Source: CAYTAP01 sp964435775
GTDB taxonomy: Bacteria; Planctomycetota; Phycisphaerae; Tepidisphaerales; Tepidisphaeraceae
Length of the DNA stretch: 34,798 bases
Reading direction: 5' to 3'
Assembly (NCBI GenBank): GCA_964435775.1
Contig: CAYTAP010000027.1
Location: 1 to 34,798, forward strand
The translations under genes and the position numbers were made by a program. Positions 7,536 through 16,165 of this stretch are shown here, one piece after another. A model generated the notes under the pieces. That model saw only the letters and a list, made by a program, of their open reading frames with translations. It did not search any database and had not been told where the DNA came from. Each line of letters begins with the position of its first letter. Within the stretch, counting starts at the first letter, position 1.

Positions 7536-8477
7536 TCACTTCCCGCGCAGCTGGCTTTGATAAAAGTCGATCATCTTCTTGAGCCCCTCGCGGCGGCCGA
7601 CCACGGGGGTCCAGCCGAGGATCTGCTTGGCGCGGGTGATGTCCGGACAGCGGAGCTTGGGATCGTCCGGCGGCATCGGCTGATGGACGATTTTGCTCGT
7701 AGAGCCGGGGATCAGGTCACGGACTTCCCTGGCGATGTCAATGATGGTCACCTCATCGGGATTTCCGAGGTTGATCGGCTCATGGAAGTCCGACTCCATC
7801 GTCAGGTTGATCCCGCGCACGAGGTCTGACACATAGCAGAGGCTGCGGGTCTGCCTTCCTTCGCCGAAGACGGTGAGGGGTTCGTTGTTCAGCGCCTGGC
7901 GGATGAAGCTGATGACGACGCGGCCGTCGAACGGATCCATCCGCGGCCCGTAGGTGTTGAAGATGCGGATGAGCCGCGTATCGACATCGCGCTCGCGGTG
8001 ATACGCCATCGTGCAGGCCTCGCTGAAGCGCTTGGCTTCATCGTACATGCTCCGCAGGCCGATCGGGTTGACGTTTCCCCAGTAGCTTTCGCTTTGCGGG
8101 TTGACGGCCGGATCGCCGTAGCATTCGCTCGTGCTGGCCATCAGAAATCGCGCTCCCTGCTTCTCGGCGAGCTCCAACAGGTTCCACGTCCCCTGGCTGT
8201 TGACCTTCATCGTCGCGACCTGGTGCTTGACATAGCCGATGGGAGACGCAGGGGACGCCATGTGATAAATGCGATCCACTTTTCCCTCCAGTGGATACGG
8301 CTGGATGACGTCGAACTCAACAAACTGGTAGTGGGGATTGCCTTTAAGATGCGAGATATTCTCGCGCTTGCCGGTGATGAAGTTGTCCAGGCCGAGGACA
8401 TCATGCCCCTGCGACAAGAGCAGGTCCGTCAGATGGGAGCCGAGAAACCCGGCCGCGCCGGAAATCAGGATACGCAT
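7536..8477 (-). CDS. NAD-dependent epimerase/dehydratase, UDP-glucuronate decarboxylase-like
   Basis: This 313-residue extended short-chain dehydrogenase starts MRILISGAAGFLGSHL, with the NAD-binding GxxGxxG motif near residues 7-13. The ASTSECYGDP segment and the catalytic YDEAK follow, in the arrangement typical of UDP-xylose synthase (UDP-glucuronate decarboxylase). NTYGPRM and the sugar-binding tail also fit. The start at 8477 has AAGGAA six bases upstream; a longer in-frame start at 8513 lacks support. The expected role is cytoplasmic conversion of UDP-glucuronate to UDP-xylose for polysaccharide or glycan synthesis. Related UDP-sugar 4,6-dehydratases or epimerases cannot be excluded. 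It diverges from the XylR-like regulator with a 177-bp shared upstream region. Confidence 0.85.
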   Translation of the reverse strand: MRILISGAAGFLGSHLTDLLLSQGHDVLGLDNFITGKRENISHLKGNPHYQFVEFDVIQPYPLEGKVDRIYHMASPASPIGYVKHQVATMKVNSQGTWNLLELAEKQGARFLMASTSECYGDPAVNPQSESYWGNVNPIGLRSMYDEAKRFSEACTMAYHRERDVDTRLIRIFNTYGPRMDPFDGRVVISFIRQALNNEPLTVFGEGRQTRSLCYVSDLVRGINLTMESDFHEPINLGNPDEVTIIDIAREVRDLIPGSTSKIVHQPMPPDDPKLRCPDITRAKQILGWTPVVGRREGLKKMIDFYQSQLRGK

Positions 8478-8639
8478 GAACAATTCCTTGTGGAGGTTGG
8501 AGGAAAGCGACATCCGGCTTCATCGCGGCATACGCGCGCAGCCATGAAGACTGGTTCTTCGCCGACACTTGCGGAACTTTATCATGGATTTTGCATGGGG
8601 ACGATTGAACTTTGCGCCGAATGATTTTACTTTTGCGAC

Positions 8640-8653
8640 ATTCCGGAATCATT
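8640..8653 (+). promoter_or_regulatory. Candidate operator next to the XylR-like gene start
   Basis: ATTCCGGAAT at 8640-8649 is a perfect 10-bp palindrome ending five bases before the start codon. AATGATT (8620-8626) and AATCATT (8647-8653) form a wider inverted pair. TTGAAC at about 8605-8610 could be a -35. The position suggests autoregulation, but no footprint-like evidence exists. Confidence 0.3.
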
Positions 8654-8654
8654 G

Positions 8655-9839
8655 ATGAACCAGGCAAGTCCCATAACAGATGACAGAAAGTCACGAAGAA
8701 TACGGGTTGGCGTGATGGTCAACAACGTCGGCGGGTACTCGCGCGGCGTGTTGCGCGGAGTGGCCTCTTTTGCATATGCGCGGGCATGGGAACGATATGT
8801 CTGGGGCGTCAACATCCTGCCGGCGGTTGGGGTCGCCGGCGTGGCCGACCAGGACATCCGGGCGATCGCGCCGAAGATCGAGGTGGATGGGTGGATCGTA
8901 CAGGCGGCGACGCCGCAGACGGTATTGCGGCTTCAAAAGGCGGGTGTGCCGGTGGTCAACGTCTCCTCGGCGCTGGGGCGCGGCGATTTGCCTTCAGTGG
9001 TTTCGGACGACGTGGCCGTCGGGCGCCTGGGGGCCGACTATTTTCTCCGCAGAGGCTTTCGCCATTTTGCGTTTCATTCGTCCACGGACCGCCAGTTCGC
9101 CCAATTGCGCTTCGATGGTTTCGCCGCCCGCGTCCGGGAGGCCGGATGTGATGCGGTGGACATGCGCGGGCCGGACAGCCTCGCCAACGCGCTGTCCATA
9201 CTGCCCCGGCCGCTGGCGGTCCTGGGATGCAACGACACCGCCGCATTGGCCGTCCTCGATCAATGCCGGCGGGCAGGCGTCAAGGTGCCCGACGAAGTGG
9301 CCGTCCTCGGAGTGGACAATGATGATTTGATTCAGAGCCTCGCCTTTCCGCCGCTGTCGAGCATCAACATGGCGACCGAGCGGATCGGCTTCGAGGCGGC
9401 CGTGCTGCTCGAACGGCTGATCCAAGGCCAACCCCCCACCGCCGACCGTACGTTCATCCCCCCCACCGGCGTGACGACGCGGCAATCGAGCGATCTCGTC
9501 GCCATCGCCGACCGGGATGTCTCCGACGCGGTGCGTTTCATCGGCGAACACTCCGGCAGCCCGATCGGCGTGCGCGAGGTGCTTGGCGCGGTGCCGCTGT
9601 CCCGCCGCCAGCTCGAGCGCCGCTTCCGCGCGGCGGTGGGTCGCAGCGTGCTCGAGGAAATCAACCGCTGCCGCATGGACCGCGCCCGTCAGCTTCTGAT
9701 TGAAACGGAACTGACGATCCCCCAGGTCGCTCTCGCGTGCGGGTTTTCAACAACGAGCTACTTCACCGTCGCCTTCCGCCGCGCGGTCGGCGCCACGCCG
9801 GGCGTCTACCGGCGTCAGCACCACATCAAGCCGTCATGA
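8655..9839 (+). CDS. XylR-type transcriptional regulator (periplasmic-binding-like domain plus AraC HTH)
   Basis: This 394-residue protein has a LacI/GalR-like sugar-sensing domain at about residues 15-270 (VGVMVNNVGGYSRGVLRG at the front; AVLGVDNDDLIQSLAFPPLSSI typical of this family). A C-terminal AraC/XylS domain of two helix-turn-helix motifs lies at about 290-390 (SRRQLERRFRAAVGRS; IPQVALACGFSTTSYFTVAF). The ATG at 8655 is preferred over a TTG one codon earlier; the Shine-Dalgarno is weak. Such regulators activate sugar-utilisation genes when bound to a pentose or similar ligand. A probable target is the divergent epimerase or a distant operon; this is inference from position. Confidence 0.88.
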   Translation: MNQASPITDDRKSRRIRVGVMVNNVGGYSRGVLRGVASFAYARAWERYVWGVNILPAVGVAGVADQDIRAIAPKIEVDGWIVQAATPQTVLRLQKAGVPVVNVSSALGRGDLPSVVSDDVAVGRLGADYFLRRGFRHFAFHSSTDRQFAQLRFDGFAARVREAGCDAVDMRGPDSLANALSILPRPLAVLGCNDTAALAVLDQCRRAGVKVPDEVAVLGVDNDDLIQSLAFPPLSSINMATERIGFEAAVLLERLIQGQPPTADRTFIPPTGVTTRQSSDLVAIADRDVSDAVRFIGEHSGSPIGVREVLGAVPLSRRQLERRFRAAVGRSVLEEINRCRMDRARQLLIETELTIPQVALACGFSTTSYFTVAFRRAVGATPGVYRRQHHIKPS

Positions 9840-9913
9840 CTTTGTTCGAAACGAAAAAAATATTGAACCACAAAGCCGCGTCTCAGCGGTAAGTCAAGTT
9901 CAGCCAGAAACCA

Positions 9914-10720
9914 TCAGTCGGTGAACCGGAATCGGATGATCGTCAGGATCGCCTTGATTCCATCTTTCCATGTGATCTTCTTCCCCTCCTCGTAGCTTCG
10001 GCCGTAATACGCGACGCCCACCTCGTAGATGTGCAGACGGGGGCGCATCCGGGCGATTTTCGCGGTGATCTCCGGCTCGAAGCCAAAGCGATTGCACTTG
10101 ATCTCGATCTTCTCGAGCACCCGCTTGCGAAAGACCTTGTAGCAGACCTCCATGTCCGTCAGGTTCAGGTTGGTGAACATGTTGCTGAAATTGGTCAGGA
10201 ACTTGTTCCCCAGCGTGTGCCAGTAATAGAGCACGCGATGCGGCTCGCCGATGAAGCGGCTGCCGTACACGACATCCGCCTTGCCATCAACGATCGGCTG
10301 AAGCAGCTTCAGGTAATCGGATGGATCGTATTCCATGTCAGCGTCCTGGATGATGATCACATCCCCGGTCGCATGACGAAAGCCGTCGCGGAGGGCGGCG
10401 CCTTTGCCTTCGTTGACCGGCTTGTGAAAAATCTTGAACTCGACGCCGGGAAACAGCGTCGGCAATTCGTTGAGCTTCTCGGCCGTCTGATCTTTCGAGC
10501 AGTCGTTGACGCAGATGATCTGGCGGGTGATCCCCTCTTGAAGAGGCGCCCGGACAACCAGGGCGATCAACTGCTGCACCGTCGCCGCCTCGTTGTAGAC
10601 GGGAATGACGATGGAGACCGTATGCACGGGCGTCGCCGTCGGATCAACGCCGGCGGGCTGCGGGACAGGCGCCCCGGTGCTGACGGATGACGAATGGTCT
10701 TGTGTTTCAGGCTGAGTCAT
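9914..10720 (-). CDS. Family 2 glycosyltransferase (dolichol-phosphate mannosyltransferase-like)
   Basis: This 268-residue GT-A enzyme has a proline-rich, probably flexible N-terminal 33 residues, then VSIVIPVYNEAATVQQ, VNDCSKDQT (nucleotide-binding Asp73) and the metal-binding DAD motif in IQDADMEYDP (126-128). GSRFIGEPHR and the YEVGVAYYGRSYEEGKKI tail are typical of DPM1-like transferases. These use GDP- or UDP-sugars and polyprenyl phosphate. No C-terminal membrane helices are present, so it is a soluble or peripheral enzyme acting at the cytoplasmic face. It follows the ABC exporter genes on the same strand after 146 bp, with a small CCCATC/GATGGG hairpin (10763-10779) between, so co-transcription is possible. 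The sugar donor is unknown. Confidence 0.87.
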   Translation of the reverse strand: MTQPETQDHSSSVSTGAPVPQPAGVDPTATPVHTVSIVIPVYNEAATVQQLIALVVRAPLQEGITRQIICVNDCSKDQTAEKLNELPTLFPGVEFKIFHKPVNEGKGAALRDGFRHATGDVIIIQDADMEYDPSDYLKLLQPIVDGKADVVYGSRFIGEPHRVLYYWHTLGNKFLTNFSNMFTNLNLTDMEVCYKVFRKRVLEKIEIKCNRFGFEPEITAKIARMRPRLHIYEVGVAYYGRSYEEGKKITWKDGIKAILTIIRFRFTD

Positions 10721-10866
10721 GTTGCTGCATTCATATTCGAGTTTCGGACCTGGCGCGCTTCGCCCATCCCCGTGATGGGGGAATCCTAATGGGCCATCGC
10801 GTCATTTCCAACCGTTCCATCGCGCGATCGGCGGCCGCAACGCCTGCGCCGGGTGGTTGCAACCGT

Positions 10867-11643
10867 TCAAATCCGTTCATCCGACACAATGCCCCCATCT
10901 TCCATCGTCACGAGCCGCCGGGCGCGATGGGCAAGGGAGGTGTCGTGGGTCACCATGACAATCGACTGTCCCGCGGCGGCCAGTTCAGCGAAGACCTCGG
11001 CGATCCGGTCGCCGTTGGCCTTGTCGAGGTTTCCCGTCGGCTCGTCAGCCAGCAAAACATCCGGCTCATTGGCCAGCGCGCGGGCGATGGCCACGCGCTG
11101 CTGCTCGCCGCCGGAGAGACGATTGGCGCGGCGCTTGATCTTCGTCCCAAGCCCCAGCCGCACGAGCAGGTCGGCGGCCCTCGCCATCGCATCGGAGCGT
11201 CCAAGGCGCTTGAGTTTGAACATCGGCAGCGCGACATTCTCCTGCGCGGTGAACTCCCGCAGAAGGTAATGAAACTGGAAGACAAATCCGATCTTCTCGT
11301 TGCGCACCTTCGCCAGTTGGGTGTCATCGAGCATCATCGTATCGGCGTCGTCGATGAAAATGCGGCTGGGTGGGTCGAACGGTCGGCCGGTGATGTCCGC
11401 GCGGGTCGGGCGATCCAACCCGCCGAGCAGATAGAGCAGCGTGCTCTTGCCCGATCCGCTTTGCCCGACGATGGAAACGTATTCACTGCGTCCAATCGAC
11501 AGGTTCACCCCTTTGAGGATGTGCGTGGCGGTATCGCCATCGCCGAGGATGCGGTGAACATTTTGCGCCCGCAAGAAAACCGCCGCTGCCGCCGGATCGC
11601 GGGGCGATGAGCTTGTCGATGGAATCAGCGGCGAGGTTTCCAT
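10867..11643 (-). CDS. ABC transporter ATP-binding protein (LolD/MacB type)
   Basis: This 258-residue ATPase has a Walker A at 60-68 (GQSGSGKST), a Q-loop near FVFQFHYLL, the signature LSGGEQQRVAIARAL, a Walker B LLADEPTGNLD and a switch histidine in VTHD. This set is characteristic of the LolD/MacB/DevA subfamily, which drives mechanotransmission-type transport. An unusual 20-residue insertion (TGRPFDPPSRIFIDDAD) follows the Walker A region. The ATG shares one base with the stop of the permease gene (TGATG), so translation is probably coupled. It should pair with the 11643-12890 permease and the upstream adaptor to export or extract a substrate across the envelope. The substrate is not identifiable. 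Confidence 0.9.
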   Translation of the reverse strand: METSPLIPSTSSSPRDPAAAAVFLRAQNVHRILGDGDTATHILKGVNLSIGRSEYVSIVGQSGSGKSTLLYLLGGLDRPTRADITGRPFDPPSRIFIDDADTMMLDDTQLAKVRNEKIGFVFQFHYLLREFTAQENVALPMFKLKRLGRSDAMARAADLLVRLGLGTKIKRRANRLSGGEQQRVAIARALANEPDVLLADEPTGNLDKANGDRIAEVFAELAAAGQSIVMVTHDTSLAHRARRLVTMEDGGIVSDERI

Positions 11644-12890
11644 CAGTGCGCCCCCCGGATGACATCCACCGGATCATATTTCGCCGCCCGTCTGGCGGGA
11701 TAGACCGCCGCCAGCAGGACGATCGCCATCGAGAGGCAAAACGCCATGATGTATTGGCTGAGATACTCGCTCATGATCAGCCCCTCGCTTTTGACCAGCC
11801 CCTCCATCTGGATCGGCAACCGGCGGAGCATTTCCACCGCGATCTTCCCAAGCCCCAGCCCGATGATCGAACCAATGAAGCCGATCACGAGCCCCTGGAA
11901 AACGTAGATCATCGTGATGTCCCATCGGGACAAGCCAAAACTCTTGAGGATGGCAATGTCATTCACCTGCTCGAGCACCGCCATGATCAGGATGTTGAGC
12001 ACCCCGAACGCCGCGACGAGGAGAAGCGCGCCGGTGATGAAGTAGGTGATGATCGTCTGGATCCGGAAGATCTTGAGGAAGTTCTCGTTGCTCTCCTGCC
12101 AGCTTTCGGTCTTGTACCCCACGATCGATTCGATCTGCGCCGCCGTCTCCCGCGCCTGGGTGTAGTCGTTGGTTCGCAGCACGAGGGCGTTGATGATGTT
12201 CTTTCGATTGAGGAGCGTCTGGGCATCGCTCAGGAGCATGTACACGCGCTGGTAATCGACAGGCGTCACGCCGGTTTGAAAGATCCCCACAACCTTCGCG
12301 GTCGTGTGTCCCCCTTCGGCGCCCGCCAGGCTGATGACATCCCCCACCTTCGCCCCCAGCACATCCGAGACGCCCCGCCCGATCACCACGCCGTCGGCGG
12401 TCGATTTCAGTCGGCCAAAGCTCCCGGCGATCACATTGTCGCCGATGGTCGTCACCCGCAACTGCTCTCGCGGATCCACCCCATCGACGACGAGGTTCAT
12501 CGTCTTGGTCCCATACTTGGCAATGACGCCATCGCTGACCATCGGCGCCACCGCGACAATCCCCGGCATCCGGCGGAGCGCCGCAATAAGCCCCGTCGGG
12601 TTCTTGATCTTCTTCACCTGATCGCGCGGCTTCACATCCTCCAAATCGAGCAGCGCATTGGGGTCCGTGTACACCTTTTCCAAAATCGGCGTCCGCGTCT
12701 CCCGAGGCTCATCGTGAATCGTGATGTGACCCGACGATTCGACCGTCTCGATGATGAACTTGTCGGTGAACCCGCGCATCATCGCATCCATCGTGATGAA
12801 CATCATGACGCCGATCGTCACCCCCGCGATGCACACGAGCGACTGGCGCTTGTGCGAGAGAAAATAGCGGATGGAAATAAACCAGCGCAT
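11643..12890 (-). CDS. ABC transporter permease, FtsX/LolC/MacB type
   Basis: This 415-residue permease has the classic MacB/FtsX layout. One transmembrane helix lies near residues 17-37 (SLVCIAGVTIGVMMFITM). A large periplasmic domain of about 230 residues (MacB_PCD type) follows. Three C-terminal helices are visible: around FITGALLLVAAFGVLNILIM, then VFQGLVIGFIGSIIGLGLG, then MAFCLSMAIVLLAAVYPARRAA. The cytoplasmic ISIRYFLSHKRQS before the first helix and the terminal YDPVDVIRG signature are typical of the family. It lies between the adaptor gene (46 bp upstream) and the ATPase gene (TGATG overlap). Together they form a tripartite exporter resembling DevBCA or MacAB with a separate ATPase. 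Confidence 0.9.
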   Translation of the reverse strand: MRWFISIRYFLSHKRQSLVCIAGVTIGVMMFITMDAMMRGFTDKFIIETVESSGHITIHDEPRETRTPILEKVYTDPNALLDLEDVKPRDQVKKIKNPTGLIAALRRMPGIVAVAPMVSDGVIAKYGTKTMNLVVDGVDPREQLRVTTIGDNVIAGSFGRLKSTADGVVIGRGVSDVLGAKVGDVISLAGAEGGHTTAKVVGIFQTGVTPVDYQRVYMLLSDAQTLLNRKNIINALVLRTNDYTQARETAAQIESIVGYKTESWQESNENFLKIFRIQTIITYFITGALLLVAAFGVLNILIMAVLEQVNDIAILKSFGLSRWDITMIYVFQGLVIGFIGSIIGLGLGKIAVEMLRRLPIQMEGLVKSEGLIMSEYLSQYIMAFCLSMAIVLLAAVYPARRAAKYDPVDVIRGAH

Positions 12891-12936
12891 CGGTACGTCA
12901 CCTGCCCCGCTTCTTATCGTTCAGAGGCTTGCGCCA

Positions 12937-14196
12937 TCAACGGTTAAACCCCTTGAACGTGTCCACGGCGGTGTGTTTGTTCAAACCGGCCGCCTTGATC
13001 GGATCCTCATAGGCGCTTCTCACGCGGTCGCCTGATTCCAGGTCCCCGGCCGGGCTGATGATGACCCGATCCGCTTCCTTCACCCCATCGAGCATTTCCA
13101 CGCGCTCCACGCTCTTGAGGCCCACCTTCGGCTTCACGACATCGACCACCCCATCGCGCACGACCCACACCTTGTCCCCCTGCAGCGCCTGCGCGGGGAT
13201 GACCACCGCCCGGTCCTTGGTCTGCATGATGAACGCCAGCTCACCGGTCATTCCGGGGTGAAGCTTCGGCTCGGCCGGCGTGAAGCGAATGTCCACCTCG
13301 AATGTCCGCCGCTCGGGGTCGGCGCGGTCGTAGATGCGTTCGACGCGCCCGGCAAGCGTCCGCCCCTCGAATGAATAGAGAACCATCTGAACCAGTTGAT
13401 CCGCCTGGAGTTTGGTGCGGTCCTCCTCATCGACCGCAGCCCGCATGACCAGATGCGCCGGCGTCACATCGGCGATCTGCATGATGTGGTCGTTGATCGC
13501 CATCCGCGTACCCACGGAGGCCGGACGGTCGAGCACCACGCCGTCGATCGGGCTGGTGATCGATTCGAGGTCCAGGTTCCACTTGGCCGTATCGACCGCC
13601 GCCTTCGCGACCTTCACCTTTCGTTCCAGTTCCAGCACCATCGCCGCCCGCTGCGCCGCCAGCGCCCCAGCCTGCGCAACCGCCGCCTCTTTGCGCTCCC
13701 TGGCGCGATCCAAGTCCATCTGCGACGAGGCGTTCTGGCCCATCAGCTCACGCACGCGATTGGCTTCGCGATCGGCAATCTCCACGAGCACCTTCTGTGA
13801 AGCAATCCGCGCATCGAGTTCCTCCAGCGCCGGCGAGCTTTTCGGATCCGCCAGCGCGATCTTCTCGGCCAATTCCGCCTTCGCCTTGTCAAACGCGTAT
13901 TGCAGGTTCGGATCGGAGACCGTCGCCAGCGCCTGCCCCTTTTTGACATGATCCCCCTTGTCCACCAACACGGCCGTCAGAATCCCCGCGACATTGCTCT
14001 TGATCGGATACTCTCGCTGCGGCTGCACCGTCCCCGTTGCCTAAAACGCCTGCACCACCGGACCGACCACGGCTTCGCTCACCACGACCTTCGGCCGGAG
14101 CAGACGCAACGAGCCAATCGCCAGCCCCGCCAGCACCAGCGCTGCCAGAACCACCACGATCCCCCACCGCCCTGCCCGCCGCATCCCATGAGCCAT
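12937..14196 (-). pseudogene. HlyD/MacA-family periplasmic adaptor, interrupted by an in-frame TAG
   Basis: The reading frame begins at ATG 14196, with a signal-anchor helix at about residues 11-30 (WGIVVVLAALVLAGLAIG). It then meets TAG at 14043-14041 as codon 52 and continues in the same frame to TGA at 12937. The continuation encodes a normal adaptor: a first lipoyl half (NVAGILTAVLVDKGDHVKKGQALA), a coiled-coil hairpin at about residues 105-190 of the full frame, a second lipoyl half (ITSPIDGVVL), then beta-barrel and membrane-proximal domains. The residue at the stop lies between QAF and ATGTV, a position where tyrosine would need one base change. A start at GTG 14028 would lack the membrane anchor. 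The gene is either inactivated or contains a sequencing error. The ABC permease and ATPase downstream are intact. Confidence 0.8.
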
Positions 14197-14289
14197 AGAC
14201 GCGGAATGGTAGCCAAATCACGGATGACTTTCACGGACTGCAAGGAAGTGCTGACGAAAATCGCACAAGGCGTCGTTGTGGGTGCCTGG

Positions 14290-14295
14290 TATACT
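14290..14295 (+). promoter_or_regulatory. Candidate -10 box giving a leaderless SRAP transcript
   Basis: TATACT lies seven bases before the ATG at 14302, preceded by TGG (extended -10-like). A start site about seven bases downstream would fall on the ATG itself. No convincing -35 is visible. This region separates the adaptor gene (minus) from SRAP (plus). Confidence 0.35.
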
Positions 14296-14301
14296 GAAGG
14301 C

Positions 14302-14985
14302 ATGTGCGGCCGATACACTCTGGTTCGATTGGCGGATTTTTTGAAGATGGCGTCGGTGACGCGCGGGGCGTGGCCGCAGTGGCAGGCGCGCTACAACATT
14401 GCGCCGTCGCAGGCCGCGCCGGTGGTTAGGCGGATGGATGGGCAGGAGGGGATGGGCGTGGCGCTCTTGAAGTGGGGGCTCATCCCCGCGTGGGCGAAGG
14501 AAAAACCTAAGCACCAGCCGATCAACGCGCGGGGGGAGACGGCGGCGAAAAGCCCGATGTTTCGGGAGGCGATGGCGCGGCGGCGGTGCCTGGTGCCGGC
14601 GGATGGATTTTATGAATGGCAGGGAGAGCGGCCGCCCAAGCGGCCATATCTCATCCGAATGAAGGATGAATCACCGTTCGCCTTCGCCGGGCTGTGGGAG
14701 CGATGGAAGCCGCGCGACGCGGAGGATGCCATCGAGACCTTCACGATTTTGACCACCTCCCCCAACGAACTGGTCAAGCCGATTCATGATCGAATGCCCG
14801 TGATCCTGTCGCCGGGGGATTATGCGAGGTGGGTCGATCCGAAAGTGAGCGCGGAGGGTGCGTCCGATCTGATCAAACCGTTTGCAGCGATGGGAATGGC
14901 CGCCCATGAGGTGAGCGCAAAGGTGAACAGCCCGAAGAATGACGACCCCTCCTTGCTGGAGGACACCAGTGCGCGCGGGGACTGA
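14302..14985 (+). CDS. SRAP domain protein (YedK/HMCES-like)
   Basis: This 227-residue protein begins MCGRYTL, so removal of Met exposes Cys2, the residue that forms the thiazolidine crosslink with abasic sites in single-stranded DNA. The other active-site residues are visible: N75 (INARGET), E105 (FYEW) and H162 (IHDRMPVIL). They match YedK N75, E105 and H160 almost exactly in position. Length is normal. The start at 14302 is fixed by the need for Cys2; a GAAGG is too close to act as a normal Shine-Dalgarno, consistent with a leaderless message. It acts in the cytoplasm to shield abasic sites at replication forks. It is convergent with the oxidase locus and not functionally linked to its neighbours. 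Confidence 0.93.
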   Translation: MCGRYTLVRLADFLKMASVTRGAWPQWQARYNIAPSQAAPVVRRMDGQEGMGVALLKWGLIPAWAKEKPKHQPINARGETAAKSPMFREAMARRRCLVPADGFYEWQGERPPKRPYLIRMKDESPFAFAGLWERWKPRDAEDAIETFTILTTSPNELVKPIHDRMPVILSPGDYARWVDPKVSAEGASDLIKPFAAMGMAAHEVSAKVNSPKNDDPSLLEDTSARGD

Positions 14986-15100
14986 TTTTTGATTTTTGAT
15001 TTTTGAATCGTCATTTTTGATTATGGAGAGAAAGGATGTCGGCGCGCACATCCTGCATTCAATCAAAAATCAAAAATCAAAAATCAAAAATCGAAAATCC
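14984..15100. terminator. Tandem GATTTTT / AAAAATC inverted repeat, likely bidirectional terminator
   Basis: Three tandem GATTTTT units begin at 14984, at the SRAP stop codon. The complementary CAAAAAT units run from about 15064 to 15097, just before the stop of the CoxIV gene on the other strand. The arms can pair around a loop of about 50 bases. Convergent genes on both sides and the T-rich tracts in each direction fit a shared transcription terminator, but the tandem 7-mer structure is also that of a dispersed simple repeat. Confidence 0.55.
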
Positions 15101-15102
15101 AT

Positions 15103-15417
15103 TCACCTTGTCAGGTAATCGTTCATCGTCAACAGGATCATGATCGCCAGCCAGACGAACGCGGCGCCGGCGAAGATCCAGGTGATGTGCTTTTCATAGC
15201 GCAGGTGCATGAAGAAAAAGAGGACGAGCAGCGCCTTGGCGGTGGCGATGAGCAACGCGATGACGATGTTCCAAGTACCGAGGTTGAAAAAGGCGGCGAA
15301 GACGGTCAGCGCGAGCAGGATCATCAGGCAGGCCCAGACGATAATGTAGGTCGTCAGCGAAGGCATGGATGGCGCGGCGTGTGGATGTTTTGAAGCGTGT
15401 GACATTTGCGTGGTCAT
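15103..15417 (-). CDS. ctaF: Cytochrome c oxidase subunit IV (caa3/CyoD-like)
   Basis: This 104-residue protein has three hydrophobic segments: TYIIVWACLMILLALTVFAA, IVIALLIATAKALLVLFFFM and ITWIFAGAAFVWLAIMILLTM. The HLRYEK loop after the second is characteristic of prokaryotic COX subunit IV. The N-terminus is histidine-rich. The start at 15417 is chosen over 15432 because GAGG lies nine bases upstream of it. Subunit IV is a small inner-membrane subunit that helps assemble or stabilise subunits I-III and has no redox centre. It is the last gene of the oxidase cluster, 52 bp after CoxIII. Confidence 0.9.
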   Translation of the reverse strand: MTTQMSHASKHPHAAPSMPSLTTYIIVWACLMILLALTVFAAFFNLGTWNIVIALLIATAKALLVLFFFMHLRYEKHITWIFAGAAFVWLAIMILLTMNDYLTR

Positions 15418-15469
15418 GGCATATTGCCTCATCGATCTTGAAACGGCGGTGCATCAGCGAACCAGTGAT

Positions 15470-16165
15470 TCAACGGATCAAATAGAGCAGCGGAAACAGG
15501 AAAACCCAGACGATATCGACAAAGTGCCAGTAGAGCCCGACGATTTCGACGGGGTTGTAGTATTCGGCCGAATAGCGCCCGCGATGCGCGGTGATGGTCA
15601 GCCAGATCAGGACGCTGATCCCGATGATCATGTGGATCGCGTGCAGTCCGGTCATGAAAAAGTAAAAGACCATGAACATTTCAAGGTGGCGGGGGTTGAG
15701 GGCGGCGGGCAAGTCGTGGGGATGGAAGAGATAGCCCGGGACAAGCCCTTCGCGGTATTCGAGGTAATACTCGGTTCCCTTGATCGCCAGAAAGATCAAG
15801 CCAAGCACGATCGTGATGAGCAGGAAACGGACGAGCGCCTTTCGCCGCCCGAGATGGGCGCTGCGGACGGCCAGCGCCATCATGAGGCTGCTGCACAGGA
15901 GAACGGCGGTGTTCGTGCCGCCGAGCACTTCCTTGAGGTGATGACTCCCCTCGACCCAAGCGAACCAATACCAGTGGCGATAGACGGTGTAGCTGACAAT
16001 CAGCCCGCCGAAGAAGAGGATTTCCGTGCCGAGGAACATCCACATCCCGAGGGTGTCGGCATGCTTTTGCTGTTCGAGGTCTTCGAACTGTTCCTGCAAC
16101 GCGGCCGGGCGGTCGGCATCGACGGGCGCGCTCGCGGCGGTTGGGATGACGTCAGACAGGGACAT
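15470..16165 (-). CDS. ctaE: Cytochrome c oxidase subunit III
   Basis: This 231-residue protein has five membrane segments and family motifs: GMWMFLGTEILFFGGLIVSY (the conserved acidic residue in the second helix is present), LGGTNTAVLLCSSLMMALAV, KGTEYYLEY and FFMTGLHAIHMIIGI, with YWHFVDIVWVFLFPLLYL at the end. The start at 16165 has GGAGG nine bases upstream, and it lies 14 bases inside the 3' end of the CoxI gene, which implies coupling. A longer reading from 16222 is a shadow within CoxI. Subunit III carries no metal; it stabilises the proton-uptake region of subunit I. The short five-helix form is usual for ACIII-linked caa3 oxidases. Confidence 0.93.
   Translation of the reverse strand: MSLSDVIPTAASAPVDADRPAALQEQFEDLEQQKHADTLGMWMFLGTEILFFGGLIVSYTVYRHWYWFAWVEGSHHLKEVLGGTNTAVLLCSSLMMALAVRSAHLGRRKALVRFLLITIVLGLIFLAIKGTEYYLEYREGLVPGYLFHPHDLPAALNPRHLEMFMVFYFFMTGLHAIHMIIGISVLIWLTITAHRGRYSAEYYNPVEIVGLYWHFVDIVWVFLFPLLYLIR

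Noticed and set aside
10763..10779. CCCATC/GATGGG hairpin as terminator between ATPase and glycosyltransferase genes
   Set aside because: The stem is only six bases and lacks a T-run on the transcribed strand.
11607..12947. 446-codon plus-strand frame
   Set aside because: It is antisense to the ABC permease and rich in Arg/His/Asp without any recognisable domain.
14984..15100. CRISPR array
   Set aside because: The 7-base tandem units have no spacers and no cas genes lie nearby. The other repeat regions are palindromic dispersed units, not regularly spaced.
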